Made by a program: the position numbers and the translations under genes. Shown piece after piece: positions 41,848 to 54,092 of a stretch of DNA of 64,000 nucleotides (position 1 is the stretch's first letter; each line of letters starts with the position of its first letter). This stretch comes from Phytophthora colocasiae (taxonomy: Eukaryota > Oomycota > Peronosporomycetes > Peronosporales > Peronosporaceae): contig JAGKQI010000098.1 of the NCBI GenBank assembly GCA_018806915.1, positions 744,001 through 808,000 of the forward strand. The letters run 5' to 3'. The notes beneath the pieces are model-generated. The model did not search any database and was not told the origin of the DNA. It saw nothing but the letters and a program-made list of their open reading frames with translations.

Positions 41848-42705
41848 ATGTCGGATGAAGAGCGAGAAGAACTCTTCGACCAGGACCCGGACCTTGAAGA
41901 AGACTTTGGTTACGCGGATTGGCCGTTCAGTGACAAGGGGGAGCTAGACGATATCCCTGTCCCAGTAGGAGAGGCGTGTATCAAGATCAGTAACGTATTA
42001 TCTCATGCAAGTGAACACTCAGGGGATTTCTCCTTTGGTGGCCAAGCAGAGCAGCTGCCAGCCGTACCAGGTCTCTTCGTCGACGATGTTGGCCCCATTC
42101 CAGTGCCTTTGTGGGACGAACGAGCTCGGATTATGATTGATAAGGCTGAAAAATCTCCTTTTGGGCACAACATGGACACGAAAATGGATGAAAATGTTCG
42201 CAAAAGCTGGCAAATATCTCCAGATCACGTCCAATTCAAAAACCCGCAATGGGAAGACGGGATCAAGGAAATGGCAGTGATGATTGGAAATAAACTCGGG
42301 TATCACGATATTCCTCTGCAGTGTATTCTGTACAAGTTGCTGGTGTACGAGGTGGGTGGGCATTTCGTAAAACACCAAGATACAGAGAAAGAAGACGGAA
42401 TGATTGCTACACTGGTAATTCAGCCACCAAGTCTGCACGAAGGAGGTGACTTAGTGGTGTACAGTGATGGTAAGATAAAACATCGTCATGACTTTGGTAA
42501 GGCCGACGGAACAGCGTCATATCTTCCTCACTATGCAGTTCACTACGCTGATGCTGAACACGCTTTGGAGGAAGTGACGAAGGGATATCGCCTTGCTCTG
42601 GTGTACTCTGTGTGTTTGCCACCAGCGATGCGTCAACTGGAAAGAAACCCGAACAGGCCAATGGCTGGAGAACTGGTGGATGCTATGGAATCCATGGAGC
42701 GTTGA
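41848..42705 (+). pseudogene. 2OG-Fe(II) oxygenase OXY2, unit 2, cut by the unit boundary
   Basis: As unit 1, ending MESMER-stop at the junction with unit 3. The frame is open, with NKLGYHD where unit 1 has NKLRYHD. The dioxygenase motifs HQDTEK and EHALEEVTKGYR are present. Confidence 0.85.
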
Positions 42706-42831
42706 AGCTTTGCATACATTCTTATGCGTACTTAACGCTGAATCGATAGGAATGATTGTAGTTTGTGTGTTTATTATGTAAAAAAAAACTTTGCAAACTT
42801 CCTGCAGTATCATACAGGAGAACCGTCCCTA

Positions 42832-44363
42832 ATGGCGCGTGTGAACGAGAAGACCCGGTTGCTCCCCGCTGTTCAAGCCATCTACGGTTCCACCAGCAAC
42901 AAGCTCAAGATCAAGCGTTGTCTGATTCTATTGGGTATTTTGTCGGCGGTGGTTGTAGCTGGATGGAGTGTTTGGTGGCTGTTTTTCAAAGACGACAAGT
43001 TTGTAGGTGTTGTGGATGAGTCTATCTGTGGCGACACCAAGAATGAGGCTGGGTACATTAAACTACCCAACAAGAAGGATGACCACTACTTCTATTGGTT
43101 CTTCGAGGCAAAATACAACGCGAGTACAGCTCCATTGGTGATTTGGTTGACTGGTGGACCTGGTGGATCGAGTTTACTGGCGTTATTTAACGAGAACGGC
43201 CCGTGTAGGATCCAACCCGACCTCACGACGAAGGTACATCCGTACTCATGGACGTACAGAGGCGAACATGATTTGGTTGGATCAACCGACGAGCGTGGGG
43301 TTCTCATACAGCTCTGAAGATGACCACGACTACAATGAAAGGATGTGGGGAGAACTTGTACTGGTTCTTGCAAGGATTTATTGAGAAACATTCAGAGTTT
43401 GAAGGACGGGAGTTCTTCTTGGCAGGAGAAAGTTATGGGGGACACTACCTCCCTGGAGCTGCGCACTTCATCTGGGAACAAAACAAGAACGAATCCAGTA
43501 CAGTGAAGAGGATTAATCTACAAGGAATTGCAATTGGCAATGGCTGGACGGATGCTGTCGTGCAGGTATGCAGTGAATAATGTATTGCTTTTCCATAATG
43601 ACAAACTAACTCGTGTTGTGTGCTTGCTTTCCAGCACCAACACGCGCCCGACATTCTCGACAACTCGTACAACATCACTTTGCTTGACGAAGCTGCAGCT
43701 GATCAACTTAGAACCGACGCTACCAAGTGTATGGACCTAACACGCGAGTGCCAGCAATCTTCCAGCGATTCATTGTGTACGGATGCGTACAACTTCTGTA
43801 TCAACCACATTATTATCCCGCTCTCCGCGAATTCAACCGGCCGGAACCCGTACGATGTGAGGGAGAGTTGCGACTGGAGTGGACTTTGGCTTTGTCATGG
43901 AATCCCTCTCATCGAGGAGTTTCTAGCCCAAGATGCAGTACACAAGTATCTAAATGTTGATCGTGACTGGGTCGGAGGAAGTGACGAAGTAGGCGACAAC
44001 TTTATCGTCGACTACATGCAGTCGTTCGACAACTACGTTGCTGATTTACTGAACGATGGAGTTCGAGTGCTTCTGTACGTGGGAGACGCAGACAGCATGT
44101 GCAACTGGTCTGGTAACAAGGCATGGATCGATGCACTTGAATGGAAGGGAAAAGATCCATTTAATGAGGCTGAGGAGAAGTCCTTGTTGACTCAAGACCT
44201 GCTCAACTCGAATGCTGCTTTAACAGAAGCCGGTACTGTTAGGTCATTCGAGAATCTCGCTCTGGTACGCATTTTCAATGCTGGTCACATGGTTCCTACC
44301 CACCAACCTGAAGCGTCCCTGGACCTCATCAACAAGTTCTTCAAGAACGAAGCTCTAGCATGA
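42832..44363 (+). pseudogene. Serine carboxypeptidase CP-A, unit 3, multiple indels
   Basis: Exons 42832-43565 and 43635-44363. Exon 1 has an extra base near 43256 (tacagaggcg), a lost A near 43340 and a lost G near 43347, so the frame is broken before the nucleophile Ser. Exon 2 has compensating changes near 43876-43892 (DWSGLWLCHG instead of DWVDFGFCHG) and stays open. The downstream His motif is intact. Confidence 0.83.
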
Positions 44364-44537
44364 ACAACAGTAACTTTCAATGAATTTGGACGCGTCACTT
44401 GGCAACTGCAGGCTGCAGCCACGTCTAGAACCAAAGCCAAGACAATTGCCAATCATTTTTCCTCCGATCAGGTAGCCGTTTGCGCAAATGCAACTGAATG
44501 GACAATCCTTTGTAGTCCCTAAGTGGCATTCTCAAAG

Positions 44538-45950
44538 ATGGCAAACGGTGAACTGTCCCCTTTGGTAGCGAGGTCTTTAGACGACAATGTCCGGGCCAAT
44601 GTGAGGAACAAGAAGGCTCTCGTATTGAAGATAGTCCTAGGTGGATCACTATTGGTGTTGGCGCTGTGGTTGATACAAGATCACGGACATTCCACGTCGA
44701 AGATTCCTACACCTGAAAGTTCCTACACTTGTGGTGTCTCCAACAGCTCTGCAGGTCATATCAAACTGGCGAACAAGGTGGACGACCACTATTTCTATTG
44801 GTTCTACGAGTCACGTAGCAGTCCCGAGACGGATCCATTGGTGCTCTGGCTTACAGGAGGTCCTGGTTCATCTAGTATGTTCGCACTGTTAACGGAGAAC
44901 GGACCGTGCACTGTCGAGGCTGATCTAGCTACCAAGTTTAATCCATACTCGTGGAACAATAATGCTAATGTCATTTGGCTCGATCAGCCTACTGGTGTGG
45001 GTTATTCCTTTGGTTCGCCTGAAGACAAAGACTTTAACGAAACAAATGTCGGGGAGAACATCTACTGGTTTCTAAAGGGCTTCATGGAGCAATATCCACA
45101 ATATGAGAATCGAGAGTTCTACGTGACAGGAGAAAGTTACGGAGGTCACTACGTTCCAGCAGCAGCTCACTACATTTGGAAATTGAACAAGGAAACTACT
45201 GCGGATGGAGAAACCCCACTTATTAACTTGAAAGGCTTGGCAATTGGCAACGGTCTCACAAACCCAGTGATTCAGTGCGCGCACTATCAAGACATGAACC
45301 ACAACCAGTACAACATCAAGCTTCTGACTGATGCTGAAGAGCAGCAGATGAAGATTGATAGTGTGGAATGTATTCGCTTAACAGAAGAGTGTCAAGCTGC
45401 CTCGCTCAATGGAACTATCTGCAAGGAAGCTCTGGATTGCTGGTCGGAAAAGCTAATTAACCCTTTCAACCGAGCAAATCGCGACAACTACGATATCCGT
45501 CAGGAATGCAACAACAGCGATCCCAACTCAGCTTGTGATGAACATCCTGTTATTGTTGAGTACATGAATTCACCCGCAGTGCGCAAGTACTTAAATGTGG
45601 ATGAGCGGGCTCCAGCTTGGCGTGAAGATAGTGATGAAGTCCACCATTCATTTACAACCGACGGAGATTGGTCCATGCCCTCCCACCAATTCGTCGCTGA
45701 CATGCTGGATGATGGACTACGTGTGCTCATTTACGCTGGAGATGCGGATTTAATGTGCAATTGGATTGGAAACCGAGCATGGACGTTGGATCTAGAGTGG
45801 AAGGGCAAAATTGGCTTTAATGATGTTGAAGAACGGACTTTCATCGCTCACGACCCGTTGCTACCTGATGCAGGAAGCGATCTCGAGGCAGGTGTTGTTC
45901 GTTCTTTTGGGAACTTTGCCTTTGTCCGAGTGTCATCAACAAGTTTCTAA
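44538..45950 (+). pseudogene. Carboxypeptidase CP-B, unit 3, catalytic His segment deleted
   Basis: Open over 470 residues with the same loss of the His segment and the same SSTSF end. It has MFALLTE as in units 2 and 4. Confidence 0.88.
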
Positions 45951-46040
45951 TGAACAAACAACTTTAAGATGATGCAATGAAGAACATATTGCAGGATTAC
46001 CCAGGGAATACGTTGACTACAACAGCTTGACCCTGTGCTG

Positions 46041-48407
46041 TCACTCCGTGTAACGAGCTCGCTTTGTGTCCTCAGCTTTGGCTTTAAAAACATCTCCGAA
46101 TTTCTCTTTCAAGAAACGCAACTCGGTCTGGTACTGCACCAGTTCTTTCTGTTGCTTCATAAACCAGTCGCGAGTCTTGGTAATTGTCACAAATACTGCC
46201 TCATCAAGTGTTTCCTCATCAGCTTTTTCTTCACCGGACTCTTCATCACCGGACTCTTCATCACCGGACTCTTCATCACCGGACCCTTCATCACCGGTAG
46301 CTATCATCTCGAAAGAGCATTGATTTTGTCCTTTACGCATGTAATTCGCGATAAAGTTGTGTGCATCCTGGAGATTTTTGAAGCTTCTCACTCCTTTCGT
46401 CGTCATAGTGACTTCACCACTTCGTAAGAATGCTTGAATTTTACCAGTCTCCGAGAGTTCAGCATCTACGCTAGCTTTTGGCATTTCCCACGTGAATTTC
46501 TTGTCCAAAGCTTTGATTTTTTCCTTCAACCACTTGCCACGTTTGTGTATAGTTGAAGCTAGTACGGTAGACTTCTCCATTTCACCTTCACTCCAGATAT
46601 TGCGATAAATATTGGATAGATGGGCCAACGACACTTGCATCAGCATGCGAGAGTTTCTTGGCGACAATATCGAAGAGGCTTTTATCTTCACTACGAACAA
46701 CCCATTTCCACAGTAGTCCGATCCGAAATGCCGTAAACAAATTTGATTCCTCCACTTCAACCGCCTGCTTTAAGAGATCCTCTTGGGCTGTACTTTTATC
46801 CAAGTTGTCAAGTACGTATAAGGCCATATCGAAGGATGTTGACAACAGCACAGCTTTCCCAATTTCCGACCAGTCGAAAGCGCGCACGATTCTTGTTAAC
46901 GGTGGGCCTACTTTTTCAATCCAATCGTCTTCAAGATTTGGACAATACTTTTCGAAAAACAAGACAACAGTCTTGGCATCACCAGCCTTAGCTAAAAGTT
47001 CACAAACGAGACGGTAATACTCCATCGACTGTCTTTTACTACCTGCAGCTTTGAATAACTGCCGCACCAACTTAACATCCACTTTTCCACCAGACAACAG
47101 AGCTGCAGCTGCAGTGGCCGGGGACATCAACTTCATCGCTTTTTCCCGGTGTTTAACCTTTTGCCACGCAACAATGGCGCACCTCGTGTACGTAACAATG
47201 CGAGTAGAGCTTTCATTTCCAGTATAGCCCCCTTCTTGAGTTGTCTCGCCAAAGGCACACCATAGAGCTACCAAGCTTTCGTGGCCAGGGTTTAGGAAAT
47301 TAATTCGTTCACTTACACCCGAAACCGTGCCAAGTTCGTCTCCAGCTAAAGTGTACCAACTAATATCATTCTCGTCTTCTAGCCTTTCAGTAGTGTCATA
47401 TCCTTCTTCCGAGCTGACGTAATGTTTTAGCTGTACGATGAAGAAAATCAATTGCTTCTCCTCGGACACCATTGCATTTGCTCCAACAAGTGCGTGAAAC
47501 CTTGCGCTATCAACCCCCTTGAATGCCCCACAACCCAAATTCCGAATACTGTTTTCCGTATACTCGTGGGACAACAGCAGCGCAAAAGAATCATCGTCAC
47601 CCTCCATCTTCGAGATAGCACCCGCCAAAGATTCGGTCAGAGATTGATCGTAAGGTCTTTCCAAGTGGCGCATTGTCGGCGGTAAACAAATCGAGTACAC
47701 TAGAGCAAGACGATACCCCTTCGTCACTTCCTCCAACGCATGTTCAGCATCCGCGTAATGCACAGCGTAGTGTGGAAAGAAGGCAGCCTTGCCGTCGCTC
47801 TTGCCAAAATCATGACGGAACTTCAGCTCCCCATTCTGGTACACCACCAAATCACCTCCCTCATGGAGACTTGGGGGCTGCACCACCAACGTTGCAATCA
47901 TCCCGTTTTCCTTCTCCGTGTCCTGGTGTTTCACGAAATGACCTCCTTCGCCATACACTAGAAGCTTGTAGAGAGGACACTCAATAGGAACTTCCTGGTA
48001 GCCCAGTCGGTCAGCGATGACTTTGCTGAGTGCCTCGATGCCCGTTTGCCACGACGGGTTTTGGAATTGGACGAGACTGGGCTCCAGTTGCCAGCTTTTG
48101 CGCACGTTGTCGTCCATCTTGGTGTCCATGTTGTGTCCGAACGGGGACTTTTCACACAAGGCGATCAGTTTCTCCGCTTCGTGCGCGTTTAATGGAGTTG
48201 GGATAGTCCCCAACCCATCGACAAATAACCCAGGTACGGGTGGTAAAGTATCAGCAATTCCTCCAAATGAATACTCTCAGCATGATCATCTGCACTTGCA
48301 AGTAGTTTGCTAACTTCAGTAGAACCAACCCCTGAAGGAGTTAGCACATCTTCGCCGTCACCTTCTCCACCGAACGGCCAATTGCCGTCTTCGAAATCGG
48401 TGTCCAT
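46041..48407 (-). pseudogene. 2OG-Fe(II) oxygenase OXY1, unit 3, two frameshifts
   Basis: Starts at 48407. A lost C near 48280 (ctctcagcatg for ctctccagcatg) breaks the frame after residue about 42. An extra C near 46594 (actccagata for actcagata) breaks it again before the C-terminal third. The central part from GTIPTPLNAHEAEK through the dioxygenase motifs is open over about 540 codons. Confidence 0.85.
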
Positions 48408-49074
48408 GGTTCCGAATGCTGGTCCAGGTTGATATGAGCACGAGAAAATGAATAATGAATACAACAGAAGACTGTAGTGTAGCTGGTTCCTTCAATCGAT
48501 TCCGTGTTGAACTTTTCCGGAGAAAATCATGTTAAAATATCCAAAATATTTCCTCGTGTTTATGAATAATTACTACTACTTTTTCAGTATCATTTTACGC
48601 AGATGGAAGAAAAATAGACGAAGATGGAAAACTTACCATTGACTACGTCAATTCAACTGATCCGCGATGATGTGATCACCAGTTAAGAAGAGTTCGCTTC
48701 TTCTCGACATTGAATCATCCCCGTATTTTAAAATACTCATAATGTGATCACTAGTTAAGACTTTCTCTCCATTGCTCACTTAGTTCTTTCTGAACCAAGG
48801 GCACCGAACGGCCAGTTTCCTTCTTCGAAAGCGCTTTCCATCGATACGAGTACTGCTGTGAATCTGTTTGCATCACACTCTGTAAGTGTTATCAACATTC
48901 TTTTTAGGAACTACGTGGACCCGTGAGAGCAAGAAGGAACTGACTGATGTCTCTCACACTCGATTTTTCGTGCACAATCTACTTCTAAGAAAAGGAATAT
49001 ATAACACGGCTCAAATCCATCATTCAAGGTTAAATCCACACGAATACGTCGACTGACCCTTTTCTTTCGAGACA
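48408..49074. other. Intergenic of unit 3, with oxygenase scrap (48776-48841, -)
   Basis: Equivalent to the other units. The T-run near 48583 is two bases shorter than in units 1-2. No further gene seen. Confidence 0.6.
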
Positions 49075-49839
49075 ATCACTCGCTAAGACGAACTCGTTTC
49101 TCGTCCGCAGTCATGGATTCCAGTTCATCTCCAAATTCTCTTTTATGATTCGCAACTCCGTCCGGAACTCCACCAGTTCTTTCTGCTGCTTCATAAACCA
49201 ATCACGAGTCTTGGTAATCGTCACGAACACTACTTTGTCAACTGCTTCCTCACCAAATTCTTCCTCATCAGACTTTTCTTCTTCGAACTCATCTTCTTCA
49301 TCGGACTTTTCTTCTTCGGACTCTTCACCACCAGCTTTTGTGGCTTCCATTTCAAATGAGCTGTTATTCTGTCCTTCACGCAAGTATTTCGCCGCGAAGT
49401 TGCGTGCTTCTTGCCGAGTTTTAAAACTTTTCACACCTTCAATCGTCATGGAGGATTTGCCACTTCGTAAAAATGCTTGAATTTCATCAATCATCTCCGT
49501 TTCATAAGACATTATCGGATATCTTGGTTTGATTAAACTAGCTTCCGGCATTTCCCACGTGAATTTCTTGTCCAAAGCTTCGATTTTATCCTCCAGCCAC
49601 TCGACCCGTTTCACTACGATCGGAGCTAGAACGGCACGCATTTCCTGTCCAATCATGCTCACATTTTGTGAAAAATACCGAATCGATGGGCCAACGAGAC
49701 TAATATCGGCATTCGTAAGTTTCTTGGTGACGATTTCGAAAAGGATTTTGTCTTCACTTTGAATGACCCATTTCCAAAGTAACCCCCGGTCTAAGCACCC
49801 AACCCATCGTCAAATAACCCAGGTACGGGTGGTAAAGTA
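49075..49839 (-). pseudogene. Oxygenase deletion remnant, unit 3
   Basis: Identical in layout to unit 1, with the open C-terminal frame 49662-49111 ending NWNP. Confidence 0.72.
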
Positions 49840-49903
49840 TATTAGACCCAGCCTTAAGTACGATCCCTCATCAAAAGAATCATTCCCCTTACAATTGTTG
49901 ATC

Positions 49904-50752
49904 ATGTCGGATGAAGAGCGAGAAGAACTCTTCGACCAGGACCCGGACCTTGAAGAAGACTTTGGTTACGCGGATTGGCCGTTCAGTGACAAGGGGGAGC
50001 TAGACGATATCCCTGTCCCAGTAGGAGAGGCGTGTATCAAGATCAGTAACGTATTATCTCATGCAAGTGAACACTCAGGGGATTTCTCCTTTGGTGGCCA
50101 AGCAGAGCAGCTGCCAGCCGTACCAGGTCTCTTCGTCGACGATGTTGGCCCCATTCCAGTGCCTTTGTGGGACGAACGAGCTCGGATTCTAGGCTGAAAA
50201 ATCTCCTTTTGGGCACAACATGGACACGAAAATGGATGAAAATGTTCGCAAAAGCTGGCAAATATCTCCAGATCACGTCCAATTCAAAAACCCGCAATGG
50301 GAAGACGGGATCAAGGAAATGGCAGTGATGATTGAAATAAACTCAGGTATCACGATATTCCTCTGCAGTGTATTCTGTACAAGTTGCTGGTGTACGAGGT
50401 GGGTGGGCATTTCGTAAAACACCAAGATACAGAGAAAGAAGACGGAATGATTGCTACACTGGTAATTCAGCCACCAAGTCTGCACGAAGGAGGTGACTTA
50501 GTGGTGTACAGTGATGGTAAGATAAAACATCGTCATGACTTTGGTAAGGCCGACGGAACAGCGTCATATCTTCCTCACTATGCAGTTCACTACGCTGATG
50601 CTGAACACGCTTTGGAGGAAGTGACGAAGGGATATCGCCTTGCTCTGGTGTACTCTGTGTGTTTGCCACCAGCGATGCGTCAACTGGAAAGAAACCCGAA
50701 CAGGCCAATGGCTGGAGAACTGGTGGATGCTATGGAATCCATGGAGCGTTGA
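49904..50752 (+). pseudogene. 2OG-Fe(II) oxygenase OXY2, unit 3, cut and frameshifted
   Basis: Besides truncation at the unit boundary, it has an 8-bp loss at about 50189 (cggattctaggctg for cggattatgattgataaggctg), creating the early end RARILG-stop. One further base is missing near 50333 (attgaaataaac). The 8-bp loss is shared with unit 4. Confidence 0.83.
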
Positions 50753-50878
50753 AGCTTTGCATACATTCTTATGCGTACTTAACGCTGAATCGATAGGAAT
50801 GATTGTAGTTTGTGTGTTTATTATGTAAAAAAAAACTTTGCAAACTTCCTGCAGTATCATACAGGAGAACCGTCCCTA

Positions 50879-52412
50879 ATGGCGCGTGTGAACGAGAAGA
50901 CCCGGTTGCTCCCCGCTGTTCAAGCCATCTACGGTTCCACCAGCAACAAGCTCAAGATCAAGCGTTGTCTGATTCTATTGGGTATTTTGTCGGCGGTGGT
51001 TGTAGCTGGATGGAGTGTTTGGTGGCTGTTTTTCAAAGACGACAAGTTTGTAGGTGTTGTGGATGAGTCTATCTGTGGCGACACCAAGAATGAGGCTGGG
51101 TACATTAAACTACCCAACAAGAAGGATGACCACTACTTCTATTGGTTCTTCGAGGCAAAATACAACGCGAGTACAGCTCCATTGGTGATTTGGTTGACTG
51201 GTGGACCTGGTGGATCGAGTTTACTGGCGTTATTTAACGAGAACGGCCCGTGTAGGATCCAACCCGACCTCACGACGAAGGTACATCCGTACTCATGGAC
51301 GTACGAGGCGAACATGATTTGGTTGGATCAACCGACGAGCGTGGGGTTCTCATACAGCTCTGAAGATGACCACGACTACAATGAAAAGGATGTGGGGGAG
51401 AACTTGTACTGGTTCTTGCAAGGATTTATTGAGAAACATTCAGAGTTTGAAGGACGGGAGTTCTTCTTGGCAGGAGAAAGTTATGGGGGACACTACCTCC
51501 CTGGAGCTGCGCACTTCATCTGGGAACAAAACAAGAACGAATCCAGTACAGTGAAGAGGATTAATCTACAAGGAATTGCAATTGGCAATGGCTGGACGGA
51601 TGCTGTCGTGCAGGTATGCAGTGAATAATGTATTGCTTTTCCATAATGACAAACTAACTCGTGTTGTGTGCTTGCTTTCCAGCACCAACACGCGCCCGAC
51701 ATTCTCGACAACTCGTACAACATCACTTTGCTTGACGAAGCTGCAGCTGATCAACTTAGAACCGACGCTACCAAGTGTATGGACCTAACACGCGAGTGCC
51801 AGCAATCTTCCAGCGATTCATTGTGTACGGATGCGTACAACTTCTGTATCAACCACATTATTATCCCGCTCTCCGCGAATTCAACCGGCCGGAACCCGTA
51901 CGATGTGAGGGAGAGTTGCGACTGGAGTGGACTTTGGCTTTTGTCATGGAATCCCTCTCATCGAGGAGTTTCTAGCCCAAGATGCAGTACACAAGTATCT
52001 AAATGTTGATCGTGACTGGGTCGGAGGAAGTGACGAAGTAGGCGACAACTTTATCGTCGACTACATGCAGTCGTTCGACAACTACGTTGCTGATTTACTG
52101 AACGATGGAGTTCGAGTGCTTCTGTACGTGGGAGACGCAGACAGCATGTGCAACTGGTCTGGTAACAAGGCATGGATCGATGCACTTGAATGGAAGGGAA
52201 AAGATCCATTTAATGAGGCTGAGGAGAAGTCCTTGTTGACTCAAGACCTGCTCAACTCGAATGCTGCTTTAACAGAAGCCGGTACTGTTAGGTCATTCGA
52301 GAATCTCGCTCTGGTACGCATTTTCAATGCTGGTCACATGGTTCCTACCCACCAACCTGAAGCGTCCCTGGACCTCATCAACAAGTTCTTCAAGAACGAA
52401 GCTCTAGCATGA
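50879..52412 (+). pseudogene. Serine carboxypeptidase CP-A, unit 4, one-base frameshift
   Basis: Exons 50879-51613 and 51683-52412. Exon 1 is fully open and has the nucleophile motif. Exon 2 has one extra base near 51925 (gactggagtgg for gactgggtgg), breaking the frame after RESCDW. The rest, with the Asp and His motifs, is open in the shifted frame. Confidence 0.85.
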
Positions 52413-52586
52413 ACAACAGTAACTTTCAATGAATTTGGACGCGTCACTTGGCAACTGCAGGCTGCAGCCACGTCTAGAACCAAAGCCAAGACAATTGCCA
52501 ATCATTTTTCCTCCGATCAGGTAGCCGTTTGCGCAAATGCAACTGAATGGACAATCCTTTGTAGTCCCTAAGTGGCATTCTCAAAG

Positions 52587-54001
52587 ATGGCAAACGGTGA
52601 ACTGTCCCCTTTGGTAGCGAGGTCTTTAGACGACAATGTCCGGGCCAATGTGAGGAACAAGAAGGCTCTCGTATTGAAGATAGTCCTAGGTGGATCACTA
52701 TTGGTGTTGGCGCTGTGGTTGATACAAGATCACGGACATTCCACGTCGAAGATTCCTACACCTGAAAGTTCCTACACTTGTGGTGTCTCCAACAGCTCTG
52801 CAGGTCATATCAAACTGGCGAACAAGGTGGACGACCACTATTTCTATTGGTTCTACGAGTCACGTAGCAGTCCCGAGACGGATCCATTGGTGCTCTGGCT
52901 TACAGGAGGTCCTGGTTCATCTAGTATGTTCGCACTGTTAACGGAGAACGGACCGTGCACTGTCGAGGCTGATCTAGCTACCAAGTTTAATCCATACTCG
53001 TGGAACAATAATGCTAATGTCATTTGGCTCGATCAGCCTACTGGTGTGGGTTATTCCTTTGGTTCGCCTGAAGACAAAGACTTTAACGAAACAAATGTCA
53101 GGAGAACATCTACTGGTTTCTAAAGGGCTTCATGGAGCAATATCCACAATATGAGAATCGAGAGTTCTACGTGACAGGAGAAAGTTACGGAGGTCACTAC
53201 GTTCCAGCAGCAGCTCACTACATTTGGAAATTGAACAAGGAAACTACTGCGGATGGAGAAACCCCACTTATTAACTTGAAAGGCAGCTTGGCAATTGGCA
53301 ACGGTCTCACAAACCCAGTGATTCAGTGCGCGCACTATCAAGACATGAACCACAACCAGTACAACATCAAGCTTCTGACTGATGCTGAAGAGCAGCAGAT
53401 GAAGATTGATAGTGTGGAATGTATTCGCTTAACAGAAGAGTGTCAAGCTGCCTCGCTCAATGGAACTATCTGCAAGGAAGCTCTGGATTGCTGGTCGGAA
53501 AAGCTAATTAACCCTTTCAACCGAGCAAATCGCGACAACTACGATATCCGTCAGGAATGCAACAACAGCGATCCCAACTCAGCTTGTGATGAACATCCTG
53601 TTATTGTTGAGTACATGAATTCACCCGCAGTGCGCAAGTACTTAAATGTGGATGAGCGGGCTCCAGCTTGGCGTGAAGATAGTGATGAAGTCCACCATTC
53701 ATTTACAACCGACGGAGATTGGTCCATGCCCTCCCACCAATTCGTCGCTGACATGCTGGATGATGGACTACGTGTGCTCATTTACGCTGGAGATGCGGAT
53801 TTAATGTGCAATTGGATTGGAAACCGAGCATGGACGTTGGATCTAGAGTGGAAGGGCAAAATTGGCTTTAATGATGTTGAAGAACGGACTTTCATCGCTC
53901 ACGACCCGTTGCTACCTGATGCAGGAAGCGATCTCGAGGCAGGTGTTGTTCGTTCTTTTGGGAACTTTGCCTTTGTCCGAGTGTCATCAACAAGTTTCTA
54001 A
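52587..54001 (+). pseudogene. Carboxypeptidase CP-B, unit 4, frameshift plus His-segment deletion
   Basis: In addition to the shared 3' deletion it has a one-base loss near 53100 (aatgtcaggagaac for aatgtcggggagaac), which ends the first frame at RRTSTGF. It also has a 3-bp insertion near 53285 adding a Ser (LKGSLAIGNG). It is the most damaged CP-B copy. Confidence 0.87.
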
Positions 54002-54092
54002 TGAACAAACAACTTTAAGATGATGCAATGAAGAACATATTGCAGGATTACCCAGGGGAATACGTTGACTACAACAGCTTGACCCTGTGCTG

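Larger units (their letters stand above)
34643..42700. repeat. Tandem segmental duplication, unit 2 (8058 bp)
   Basis: Same order as unit 1. The left junction reads tccatggagc|gttgaagctt, joining the OXY2 interior to the unit start. This copy has the intact OXY1 gene. Confidence 0.97.
42701..50747. repeat. Tandem segmental duplication, unit 3 (8047 bp)
   Basis: Same gene order. It carries several small indels relative to units 1-2 and shares an 8-bp OXY2 deletion with unit 4. Confidence 0.97.
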
